NCBI RefSeq assembly: GCF_000341085.1
Contig: NZ_ANBA01000017.1
Location: forward strand, 248,001 to 312,000
Reading direction: 5' to 3'
Source: Nocardiopsis ganjiahuensis DSM 45031
Lineage (GTDB): Bacteria > Actinomycetota > Actinomycetes > Streptosporangiales > Streptosporangiaceae
DNA: 64,000 nt
This document shows, piece after piece, positions 57,191-64,000 of this stretch (position 1 is its first letter; the number at the start of each line of letters is the position of its first letter). Position numbers and translations under genes: made by a program. Below the pieces are notes generated by a model. It was not told the origin of the DNA and searched no databases. It was given only the letters and a program-made list of their open reading frames with translations.

Positions 57191-57219
57191 AAGGCCCCGA
57201 TCCGTTGGATCGGGGCCTT
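57191..57219. terminator. Terminator following tRNA-His (minus strand)
   Basis: AAGGCCCCGATCC-GTT-GGATCGGGGCCTT: 13-bp perfect arms. Read leftward it is followed by a TTTCTC run. It ends the tRNA transcript and separates it from the HEAT-like gene. Confidence 0.8.
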
Positions 57220-57224
57220 CTACC

Positions 57225-57300
57225 TGGGGTGAGTGACGGGACTTGAACCCGCGACTTCTTGGACCACAACCAAGTGCTCTACCGGCTGAGCTACACCCAC
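57225..57300 (-). tRNA. tRNA-His (anticodon GUG)
   Basis: On the minus strand the sequence opens GTGGGTGTAGCTCAGCCGGT, has an anticodon stem-loop CTTGGTTGTGGTCCAAG with anticodon GTG, a T-arm GCGGGTTCAAGTCCCGT and acceptor 3' half CACTCAC, discriminator C and an encoded CCA. The base before the 5' end (57301 complement) is G, which supplies the G-1 identity element pairing with C73. The orn gene lies just upstream, a common actinobacterial arrangement. Confidence 0.96.
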
Positions 57301-57367
57301 CACGTCCGCCTGGCCTCTCGGCCCTGCGTACGTATGAAAGCTTATCGGACTCCGAGGAGTGCTTCGA

Positions 57368-58018
57368 TCAGTTTTCCGGGTCGGGCTTCTCGAGAGCCGC
57401 GTCACGTGCCTCGAATCCGGTGCCGTCGGCGACGACCTCCGCGGCGATGGCGCGGGCCGTGGACGAGCTCAGGCCGGGTTCGGGCAAGAACGCGGCGGCG
57501 CGGAAGTAGCGCAGCTCACGGATGCTTTCGGTGATGTCGGCGAGGGCCCGGTGGCCGCCGTTCTTCTCCGGGCTCGCGTAGTAGACACGCGGATGCCAAC
57601 GGCGCAGGAGCTCCTTGATGGAGGAGACGTCCACCATCCGGTAGTGCAGAAAATCGTCGATACGCCGCATGTCGCGGGCCAGGAAGGTCCGGTCCGTGGC
57701 GATCGAGTTGCCGCACAGAGGGGCCTTGCGCGGTTCGGTCACGTACTGGCGGATGTGCTCGAGGACCCGGTCCTCGGCCTCCTCCAGCGTCACGCCCTTG
57801 TCGAGCTCCTCCAGGAGCCCCGAGGTGGTGTGCATGTTCCGGACGAAGTCGCCCATCCGGTCCAAGGCCTCCTGCGGGGGCTTGATCACGACGTCCACAC
57901 CCTCGTCGAGGATGTTCAGATCACCGTCGGTGATCAGACAGGCAACCTCGATCAGTGCGTCGTTCTCGAAGTCGAGGCCTGTCATCTCGCAGTCGATCCA
58001 CACCAAACTGTCATTCAT
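57368..58018 (-). CDS. orn: Oligoribonuclease, 216 aa
   Basis: A DEDDh 3'-5' exoribonuclease that degrades very short RNA and pGpG-type dinucleotides. The exonuclease motifs are visible: Exo I WIDCEMTGLD (Asp9, Glu11), Exo II GNSIATDRTFLARDM, Exo III HRALADITESIREL with the catalytic His and Asp. Usual length is about 180-215 aa, so this one has a slight C-terminal extension (ARAIAAEVVADGTGFEARDA). ATG 58018 opens the protein directly at the family start. The downstream neighbour is tRNA-His, 67 nt away on the same strand. Confidence 0.95.
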   Translation of the reverse strand: MNDSLVWIDCEMTGLDFENDALIEVACLITDGDLNILDEGVDVVIKPPQEALDRMGDFVRNMHTTSGLLEELDKGVTLEEAEDRVLEHIRQYVTEPRKAPLCGNSIATDRTFLARDMRRIDDFLHYRMVDVSSIKELLRRWHPRVYYASPEKNGGHRALADITESIRELRYFRAAAFLPEPGLSSSTARAIAAEVVADGTGFEARDAALEKPDPEN

Positions 58019-58061
58019 ACCGGTCAGCTTAGGGCGTGTTCGGACCGCGCCGGAGACGGGA

Positions 58062-58096
58062 ACGGGGGCGACGGGTCATCGACCCACCGCCCCCGT
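58062..58096. terminator. Hairpin terminator between orn and DUF2510 gene
   Basis: ACGGGGGCG-AC-GGGTC-ATC-GACCC-AC-CGCCCCCGT: 9- and 5-bp stems separated by an internal loop. It lies downstream of the large minus-strand gene and just before the orn start. Confidence 0.6.
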
Positions 58097-58116
58097 GCGT
58101 TGCCGCTGTGCGGGGG

Positions 58117-60174
58117 TCAGTCCCAGACGAACGGGTCCGAGACGCCCTGCGGTTCACCCACGGCGAAGATGTCGTACATCCAGTCCCAGACGTCCCAGAA
58201 CTGCAGGTAGGCCAGGACCAGCAGGACCAGCAGGATCGCGATCAAGGCGAAGCAGCCGCAGCCGCAACCGCCCTTTTTCTTCTTCTTGGGCTGCTGGGGC
58301 GGCTGGCCGTAAGGATTCTGGCCGGGGCCGCCGTAAGGATTCTGGCCGTGGCCGCCGGGAGGCGGGCCCCAGTTGGGGGCGCCGCCGGGCGGCGGGCCTC
58401 CGGGAGGGCCTCCCATGGGGCCCTGCTGCGGCCGTCCGGGACCGCCCGGGCCACCGCCCATGGGCGGACGCGGACCGTGGCCGCCGGGAGGCGGACCGAA
58501 GTGCTGAGGGTGCTGCCCCTGCTGGTACCCCGGCGGCGGACCCTGCGGCGGCATCGGGGGGCGGCTGCCCATCTGCTGCGGCGGCGGGAACCCTCCGGAC
58601 GGCCCGAACTGCTGCTGCGGCTGGCCCTGCTGCTGCATCGGCGGCGGGTAGCCCTGCTGCTGGTAGCCGGGCTGCGGTCCGGTCGGAGGCCGGTTCGGCC
58701 CCGACTGCGGGTGCTGGGGGCCGGAGGGGGGCTGCTGGTTCGGGAACCCGCCCTGCTGGGGGCCGGACGGGGGCTGCCCGCCCGGGGTCCCTGCGGGGTT
58801 GAACCCCTGCTGGGGACCGGACGGAGGCTGCCCGCCCGGGGCTCCTGCGGGGGTGGCCCCCTGCTGCGGGCCGGTCGAGGGCCGGGCCGGGCCCTGCTGG
58901 GGCTGTCCGGGGTTCTGCGGGGTCCAACCGACCGGCGGCGCGCCGGCGGAGCGGGGGTCGTCGGCCTGCGGAAACGCGGGGGCGTGCTTGGCGGCCTCCT
59001 CGGCTCGCTTGCGCTCCTCCTCGGACCGCTTCTGGGCCTCCTCGGCCTGCTTCTTGGCCTCGGCCTCGCGGAGGACCCGCTCCTCCTCGCGCTTCTTGGC
59101 GGCCTCCTCCTCGGCCTGGCGGCGCTGCTCCTTGCGCTCCTCGGAGAGGTCGGCCCAACCCTCCTTGAGACTGCCGAGGAACTTGTTGAGCTTGCCGCCC
59201 TTCTGCCCGTCGTCCTGGCCTTCGCCCTGGTCCGCGCCGCCCGAGAACATCGGGTCGTTGGGGTCGAAGACGGCGGTACCGCCGGGGGAAGGAGCGCCGC
59301 CGCCGGGTGTGAAGACGGCTGTGCCCGGGGTGTCGCCGATCGCGTTGGGGTCGAACACCGCGGTGCCGGGGGTGTCGCCGATCGCGTTGGGGTCGAACAC
59401 GGCGGTACGGGGGGTGGCGCCGAGGTCGTCGTCGGTCAGGTTGGCCGTGGGCACCTCGTCGTCGGCGAGGTCGGCGGTGGGCGCTTCGTCACCCGCGCCG
59501 GGGAAGTCGGAGGGGTTGACCCGCATGGTGGCGCCGACACCGCTCAGGTCGGCGGTCGCCTCCTCGTCGGCGGGGTCGGCGGTGGGCGCCTCCTCGGCGG
59601 GGCCCTGGCTCCAGGACGGGCTGATCCGCATCGTGCTGGGCTCGTCGTCCACCGGGGTCGCGGCGCCCGCGCCCGGGGCCTGCCGGGCCCAGGAGGGGTC
59701 GATGCGCATGGTGCTGGGCTCGTCCTCGACGGGAGCGGGTCCAGCGGGTGGGGCGGGGGTCGGCGGGGTCTGCTGGGCAGAGGGGGTCTGTTCCCAGGAG
59801 GGGCTGATCCGGACGGTGCTGGGCTCGTCCTCGGAGGGGGCCGCGGGGGGAGGGGGCGCGGCGTCGGGGGTCGAGGCCTGCTGGGCCCAGGAGGGGTCGA
59901 TGCGCATGGTGCTGGGTTCGTCGTCGACCGGGACCGGCGCGGGGGCGGAGGAGCCCAACCGGACCGTCCCCTCCTCGTCCTCGGACGACGAGTCGTCCCT
60001 GTTCTGGCCGCCCAGGTAGGTGGTGGCGGCTTCCTCGTCGGAGCCGTCGGCGCCGCCCTGGAGTTCGCTCAGTGAACGGGTATGCCTCGTCCACTCGTCA
60101 CCGTTCCACCATCTGAGCGTCTGCGCGTCGCCCTGCGGGTCCGCGTACCAACCCGGCTCGATAGATCCACCCAT
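58117..60174 (-). CDS. DUF2510 / repeat / coiled-coil / Pro-rich tail-anchored protein, 685 aa
   Basis: Order: DUF2510 domain (about 5-35, EPGWYADPQGDAQTLRWWNG), an acidic region with repeated DEPSTMRIDPSWA-type units (about 84-200; four copies of (D/E)DEPST(M/V)RI(D/S)PSW), a further TADLxxDE block, three TAVFDPNAIGDTPG-type repeats (about 255-300), a highly charged coiled coil (about 335-400, EERKEQRRQAEEEAAKKREE), a long Pro/Gln/Gly-rich region (about 410-640), KKKKKGGCGCGC and a C-terminal membrane helix FALIAILLVLLVLAYLQFWD. The Thr-rich repeats look like substrates for Ser/Thr kinases and FHA readers. Being tail-anchored, most of the protein stays in the cytoplasm. The start lacks a clear ribosome site. 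The function is unknown; a polar scaffold or envelope organiser is a guess. Confidence 0.85.
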   Translation of the reverse strand: MGGSIEPGWYADPQGDAQTLRWWNGDEWTRHTRSLSELQGGADGSDEEAATTYLGGQNRDDSSSEDEEGTVRLGSSAPAPVPVDDEPSTMRIDPSWAQQASTPDAAPPPPAAPSEDEPSTVRISPSWEQTPSAQQTPPTPAPPAGPAPVEDEPSTMRIDPSWARQAPGAGAATPVDDEPSTMRISPSWSQGPAEEAPTADPADEEATADLSGVGATMRVNPSDFPGAGDEAPTADLADDEVPTANLTDDDLGATPRTAVFDPNAIGDTPGTAVFDPNAIGDTPGTAVFTPGGGAPSPGGTAVFDPNDPMFSGGADQGEGQDDGQKGGKLNKFLGSLKEGWADLSEERKEQRRQAEEEAAKKREEERVLREAEAKKQAEEAQKRSEEERKRAEEAAKHAPAFPQADDPRSAGAPPVGWTPQNPGQPQQGPARPSTGPQQGATPAGAPGGQPPSGPQQGFNPAGTPGGQPPSGPQQGGFPNQQPPSGPQHPQSGPNRPPTGPQPGYQQQGYPPPMQQQGQPQQQFGPSGGFPPPQQMGSRPPMPPQGPPPGYQQGQHPQHFGPPPGGHGPRPPMGGGPGGPGRPQQGPMGGPPGGPPPGGAPNWGPPPGGHGQNPYGGPGQNPYGQPPQQPKKKKKGGCGCGCFALIAILLVLLVLAYLQFWDVWDWMYDIFAVGEPQGVSDPFVWD

Positions 60175-60274
60175 GGGCGACAGACTAAGGGGTTTTGGAG
60201 CTGTACTTAACCAGTGGTATCCGATTCTCCGCGAAGGCGATGATTTGGTAGGTTCATCCCTCCCCTTTTTGTAC

Positions 60275-60922
60275 TTATCTGATCACTGAGGGTTGTCGCT
60301 CGGCGTGCTCGCGGGGCAGAGGGGCCCGGTTCACCGAAACCGCCTCACTCCGTCCGGGAGCCAGGACGTGCCCGGGGTCGATCCGACCGGGGGCGGTCGC
60401 CAGGGACCCCGGTACCTGGTCGTGGCCGAAGTGGCCGCCGCGGGACCACACACGGGTCGCCTCCTCCGGGCCCGGGCGCCGCTCGCCCCACAGGCCGGGC
60501 GGGCCGGCCGGCCAGCGCCCCGGCACACCCCACGACTCCAACCAGGCCAGGATCGGCGCCAGGCCGACGAGGGGGCCGTCGGTGAACGGCTCCTTCTCCG
60601 TGGACACCACGGAGATCACCAGGCACACCCTTCCCTCGTCACCGTGGTCCAGGAACTGCCCGTAGCGCCAGGTGTGGCCCAGGACGAGCTCGCTCCGCCG
60701 GGTGGCCGCCAGGATCTGCGCCACCGTTCCGGTCAGCGGGTTCCACACCAGGTGGGCCGTCTTGCCCTCGTGGACCAGCCGGAGGGCCTCCTCACGCGCC
60801 GACCACATGTTCGGGTCCGTGTCGGTCACCGTCCAGACGGCACGCGGGGCGCCGATCCCGACGGCGGTCCGCGTCGTCCCTCCGTCGATCCTCTCGGCCC
60901 CGGGCATCCACGCCTTCGCCAT
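60275..60922 (-). CDS. Possible amidase-like / hypothetical protein, 215 aa
   Basis: ATG 60922 is preceded by GGGGAG. The opening MAKAWMPGAERIDGG and HLVWNPLTGTVAQILAATRR recall N-acetylmuramoyl-L-alanine amidase-2 proteins, where the KAWMPGA start and HxxI/P-x-TG turn are typical, but the catalytic His/Cys set is not clear, so it may be a degenerate or non-catalytic member. The later part has VCLVISVVSTEKEPFTDGPL (matches a core strand) and GPPGLWGERRPGPEEATRVW. No signal peptide. Function uncertain; it may be a binding or enzyme-inhibitor-like protein. Confidence 0.55.
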   Translation of the reverse strand: MAKAWMPGAERIDGGTTRTAVGIGAPRAVWTVTDTDPNMWSAREEALRLVHEGKTAHLVWNPLTGTVAQILAATRRSELVLGHTWRYGQFLDHGDEGRVCLVISVVSTEKEPFTDGPLVGLAPILAWLESWGVPGRWPAGPPGLWGERRPGPEEATRVWSRGGHFGHDQVPGSLATAPGRIDPGHVLAPGRSEAVSVNRAPLPREHAERQPSVIR

Positions 60923-61342
60923 GGCACTCCCCAATCCGACCGCAGCGGGTCTGAAGCCTGCGGGTCCGAGGCGGAAAGAGCGGCAGGGCCTCGGATCCAG
61001 GTCCTTCCCGTGGTACGCCACGCCGGGGGAGAAGTCCATAGCCCCGCGGACGGTGGATAGGTTCATGTCACCTTTTGTTCCGAACCTCTTGCGCCGGTCC
61101 TCGCCCGGCCGACGATCCCCGTTCCGCGCCCGGACGGAAGACCGTTCCCACAGCTGAGCGGCGGACCGTTCCCGGGCCGTCCCCGGGCCGTTCCCCGGGG
61201 CGCCCCCGGGCCCCCGGCACCCGCGGAGCGGGTCGGGCCCGGACCACGACGACCGGGCCGCGGCGCACGGCCACGACCCGGTCGGTCGATCCCCCGGTCG
61301 GTGCCCGGCGCCCTGAACGGGCCCGGTCGGCCGACGACGGCC
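60923..61342. other. Gap without a supported gene
   Basis: About 420 nt. Very GC-rich with short frames but no start/family support. A small hairpin (61329-61342, GGCCG/CGGCC) may end the VWA gene; the left end carries a less GC-rich patch (TCACCTTTTGTTCCG) that may be the promoter of the 215-aa gene. Confidence 0.45.
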
Positions 61343-63100
61343 CTAGCTCTCCTCGTCCTCGGCGATGCGCAGCGAGAACGCCTGGAGGAAGATCTCCCCG
61401 ATCTCGGTCGGGTCCTCGGTCATGTACGCCGCGCCTCCGGTGGCCGCCGCGATCTCCTGGAGCGGCTCCAGGTTCTGCACGTCCGGGCCGAAGGCGATCG
61501 TGATGATCGGGATGGGCCGGGACGGGCTGGAGAGGGAGTTGATCTGCTCCATCAGCTCGTCCAGCTCCATGCCGCCGGGGTTGTCGTTGTCCCCGTCGGT
61601 GAGCATCAGGACCACGTTGGTGCGGTCGGGCCGGTAGGTACGGGACATCTCCTGGTAGGCGGCCAGGTAGGTCTCGTACAGCGCGGTGTCGCCCTGCGGC
61701 AGCGGCTCCAGGCCCTGGAGCGCGGCGCCGATCACGTCCCTGTGCTCGTTGCCGGCGTCGTCGGTGGCCTGCAGCTCCCTTATCGGGGCGATCTCCTGGT
61801 AGTGCAGGTTGTTGTTGACGTTGGTGGAGAACTCCCACAGGCCCAGTTCGGAGGTGTCGGAGAACATCTGCAGGCCCTCCGCCGAGGCGGCGCCGGCCAC
61901 CTGCATGCGGGTCAGCCCGGTTCCGGGGACCTCGGCCAGCATCGACCCGGAGATGTCGACGATGGTCAGTACCCGGGAGTCCATCTTCAGCTGGTTCCAG
62001 AAGCGGGTCAGCTCGGTGATGGAGTTCTCCGAGGGCGCGGGCAGCTCACTCGGCTCCTCCGTCCGGAACCCGGCGTCCTCGGCCAGCACGGAGCTGTTGA
62101 GTTCGCCCTCGGGGCCGCGGAAGCCCTCGTCGAGGAAGCGCGCGGCGGCCTCGTCGGAGCGCACGGCGGTGCGGAACACCTCGGCGGCGCGGGTGATCGC
62201 GCTGTCCTCGCTGCGCACGATGTACGGGTAGTCGAGGAAGTAGGTGCCGTCGCTCAGGTAGCTGGGCTGGGCGGGGGCGTCGGCGTGGGCCGAGTTGTAG
62301 CGCCACAGCGCCTGCTCGGACATCACCATCACGGGCGGGGCCGCCTCGCTGCCGCCGCTCAGCGCGAGGAAGGCGGCGTCCTCGTCGGCGGAGGCTCCCT
62401 GGTGCAGGGCCTGGAGCGCGGCGGTCATGTGCGCGTTGAAGGTGTCGGCGTCGGGGCTGGACTCCTCCAGGGCGCCGTTCAGCAGGTAGAGGGTGCCCAG
62501 GCCGCTGGAGCTGCGGGCCGGGTCGATGACGCGGACGACGCGGTCGGTCTCTTCGCCGGGTGCGGCGGTGGGGACGACGTCCATCCAGGTGGTCTCGTCC
62601 TCGGAGTCGTCGGCGAACTCGACGAGCTCGGCCAGGACCAGCGGGCTGCGGGCCAGGGAGGTGCCGGTCTCGGTGATGACGGCGTCCCCGGCCTGGCTCT
62701 GGACCAGGCGCGGCCACACCGAGGAGTCCGGGATCCACACGTCGGAGTCGGTGTCGCCCATGGTGGCGCCGGAGCCCGTGATGCCGAACGCGACGTTGGC
62801 CGAGTCGGCCTGGCGCACGTTGGCGCGCACACAGCTGTTGTCGACGGTGTGCTCCTCGGCGTTGAAGTCGCTGGCGACGTCGGTCAGCGCGGGGCCCAGC
62901 TCGGGGCTGACCGCGATGTCCAGTTCGATGTCGGAGCCGCTGCAGCCGTCGCCCTGCCCGAACATGTACACGCCCGCCACGGCGAGTCCGACCACGATCA
63001 CCATCGCGGCGGCCAGAGCGGCGAAGGCTCCGCCCCGGCCGCGCCGGCGTCTGCTCCGGCCGGAGGGTTCTTCTGCGTATTTTCCGCGGTGACGTCCCAC
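61343..63100 (-). CDS. Membrane-anchored substrate-binding/VWA-domain protein, 585 aa
   Basis: A basic N-terminus (MGRHRGKYAEEPSGRS), one membrane helix (AAMVIVVGLAVAGVYMFGQG), a bilobed extracellular substrate-binding-like domain (about 50-340: LDIAVSPELGPALTDVASDF, DVWIPDSSVWPRLVQSQAGD, SGLGTLYLLNGALEES) and a C-terminal von Willebrand A domain (about 385-585). Its MIDAS reads VLTIVDISGSML (DxSGS) with the later T (GDTALYET) and D (MLTDGDND). GTG 63100 with GAGGA at 6 nt is chosen over GTG 63112. A metal-dependent adhesion/ligand role on the outer face is inferred. The next gene upstream is a paralogue. Confidence 0.87.
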   Translation of the reverse strand: MGRHRGKYAEEPSGRSRRRRGRGGAFAALAAAMVIVVGLAVAGVYMFGQGDGCSGSDIELDIAVSPELGPALTDVASDFNAEEHTVDNSCVRANVRQADSANVAFGITGSGATMGDTDSDVWIPDSSVWPRLVQSQAGDAVITETGTSLARSPLVLAELVEFADDSEDETTWMDVVPTAAPGEETDRVVRVIDPARSSSGLGTLYLLNGALEESSPDADTFNAHMTAALQALHQGASADEDAAFLALSGGSEAAPPVMVMSEQALWRYNSAHADAPAQPSYLSDGTYFLDYPYIVRSEDSAITRAAEVFRTAVRSDEAAARFLDEGFRGPEGELNSSVLAEDAGFRTEEPSELPAPSENSITELTRFWNQLKMDSRVLTIVDISGSMLAEVPGTGLTRMQVAGAASAEGLQMFSDTSELGLWEFSTNVNNNLHYQEIAPIRELQATDDAGNEHRDVIGAALQGLEPLPQGDTALYETYLAAYQEMSRTYRPDRTNVVLMLTDGDNDNPGGMELDELMEQINSLSSPSRPIPIITIAFGPDVQNLEPLQEIAAATGGAAYMTEDPTEIGEIFLQAFSLRIAEDEES

Positions 63101-63556
63101 AGCTTTCCTCACGGGGTGGTGTACGGACGAGGTGTCGTACAGGGGGATGAGTCGGTACAGGGGGTCGGGTGGCAGGTGTCCGGGGAGACCGGCCCCAGGG
63201 GTTCAGGTGTGTGCGATACGGGCGATGCCGTACGTACCGGTTCGAATCCGGAGTGAAGCGAACACGAGTGTGTTACTGGTGGGAACGTTACTCAACACCC
63301 CACGCGACGTGAATGGGGCCTGTATCGGAGGGGTGCGGGCAGAGCTCGGCCGGGTGCGCCCGGATCGCTCGCGGAGCACCGGCCACCTTGGGGAATCCGA
63401 GCGTTCCGGCCGGTGAGGGCTCTCCGGAAGCGGTCTGTCCGAAATGCCATTCCGATACCGAATCGAGACCCCCGGGTCGGGGCCGAGGAACCACGGCCCC
63501 GGCCCGGGGAACGACGGCCCGGAGCCGCGCCCCCAGGGCCCGGCCGGCCGAACGGA
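63101..63556. other. Intergenic region between two VWA genes
   Basis: About 456 nt without a supported gene on either strand. It should carry the promoter for the 585-aa gene. No hairpin or operator is evident. Confidence 0.45.
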
Positions 63557-64000
63557 TCAGTTGTCACAGTTGGGCACGCACAGGCGCCGCGAGATCGAGC
63601 TGAGGAAGATGTCGCCGATCTCGTCCGGCTCCTCGGTCACGAACGACGAACCGCTGGTGGCGCGGGCGATCTGCGTCAGCTCCAGCTCGTCGGCCTGCTC
63701 GCCGAAGGCGATGATGAACATCGTGACCGGGCGCTGGGGGTCGAACCGGTCCTGCAGCGCCGCGACCAACTCCTCGTGGGAGATGTCGCTGGACCCCTCG
63801 TCCTGCCCCGCGGTCAGCAGGATGACGCTGTTGATCTTGTCCTCGTGGTAGTTGTCCTGCACCTCGTCGTAGGCGGCCAGGATGTTGTCGTACAGACGGG
63901 ACCCGCCGCCCGCGACCTCCAGTTCCCGGGCCACCTCGACCAGCTCCTGGCGTCGGGTGGTGTCGCCGTTGTCCGCCGCGCCCAGCGGGTGCATGTCCGC
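63557..64000 (-). CDS. Substrate-binding/VWA-domain protein, C-terminal part (cut by window)
   Basis: Frame is open to base 64000 with no start inside the window. The part present is the second half of a VWA domain: GSRLYDNILAAYDEVQDNYH, KINSVILLTAGQDEGSSDIS (T/D MIDAS positions), PVTMFIIAFGEQADELELTQ, ATSGSSFVTEEPDEIGDIFL, ending CVPNCDN. It aligns in order with the C-terminus of the adjacent gene (TYRPDRTNVVLMLTDGDNDN, IPIITIAFGPDVQNLEPLQE, GGAAYMTEDPTEIGEIFLQA). The pair is a tandem duplication. The two Cys at the end are absent from the neighbour. Confidence 0.85.
   Translation of the reverse strand, partial: ADMHPLGAADNGDTTRRQELVEVARELEVAGGGSRLYDNILAAYDEVQDNYHEDKINSVILLTAGQDEGSSDISHEELVAALQDRFDPQRPVTMFIIAFGEQADELELTQIARATSGSSFVTEEPDEIGDIFLSSISRRLCVPNCDN

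Noticed and set aside
58036-60075. 679-codon plus-strand frame opposite the DUF2510 gene
   Set aside because: A mirror product of the repetitive Pro/Gln/Gly codons. It has no start signal or recognisable domain.

Overview
The window is very GC-rich DNA with strong third-position GC bias, many GTG/TTG starts and long spurious antisense frames. This is the signature of a filamentous actinomycete. The orn / tRNA-His neighbourhood, the ATPase-less sugar ABC operon with a ROK regulator, the DUF2510 protein and the GAP1/double-GTPase operon all fit. A Nocardiopsis-like member of the Streptosporangiales is my best guess, but this is inference, not a database result.

Left part (1-4,900): a truncated wHTH-like gene, an alpha/beta hydrolase, a YciI-like protein, and an IclR regulator next to a PobA-type 4-hydroxybenzoate 3-monooxygenase with a 15-nt palindromic operator between them. 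A small helical protein with a TTG start follows.

Conflict/signalling block (4,990-23,700). A five-gene minus-strand operon (FnIII-repeat protein, zinc-ribbon GTPase, GAP1-like protein, membrane zinc-ribbon GTPase, 52-aa membrane peptide) has 4-nt stop/start overlaps at three of its four junctions. It matches the double-GTPase/GAP1 type of NTP-dependent conflict system. A 0.9-kb stretch without a gene and a membrane acyltransferase/SGNH protein separate it from a second locus. There, a TIR-domain protein ends in Gly/Asn/Asp/Gln-rich amyloid-like repeats, and its overlapping downstream partner starts with the same repeat fused to a degenerate-P-loop STAND-like protein. Next come two paralogous membrane-anchored proteins flanking an XRE/HTH regulator. 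I consider the TIR/amyloid-repeat pair plus the membrane paralogues the best candidate for an incompletely described system.

Metabolic block (23,700-37,100): ROK repressor, sugar-binding lipoprotein, two permeases and a GH38 alpha-mannosidase (a mannoside uptake/degradation module). Then come a GntR/FCD regulator, an MFS carrier and an ornithine-cyclodeaminase-like enzyme, followed by a GNAT acetyltransferase and an extradiol-dioxygenase-like VOC protein.

Accessory block (37,100-47,000): a relic of an M23 peptidase, a secreted beta-sandwich protein, a hypothetical protein, a membrane-anchored NB-ARC/TPR STAND ATPase of 1,061 aa, a conserved trio of small proteins, a small VOC protein and a PucR-like regulator with a Pro-Val microsatellite.

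Right part (47,000-64,000): an HSL-type esterase followed by an overlapping heterodimeric ABC exporter pair, a secreted glycerophosphodiesterase, a TetR repressor with a perfect palindromic operator facing an NAD-dependent epimerase, a DUF2071 protein and a small membrane protein. A HEAT-like protein with 39-bp tandem repeats, tRNA-His(GUG), orn, a DUF2510/coiled-coil/Pro-rich tail-anchored protein, a possible amidase-like protein and two tandem substrate-binding/VWA surface proteins follow; the last is cut by the window end.
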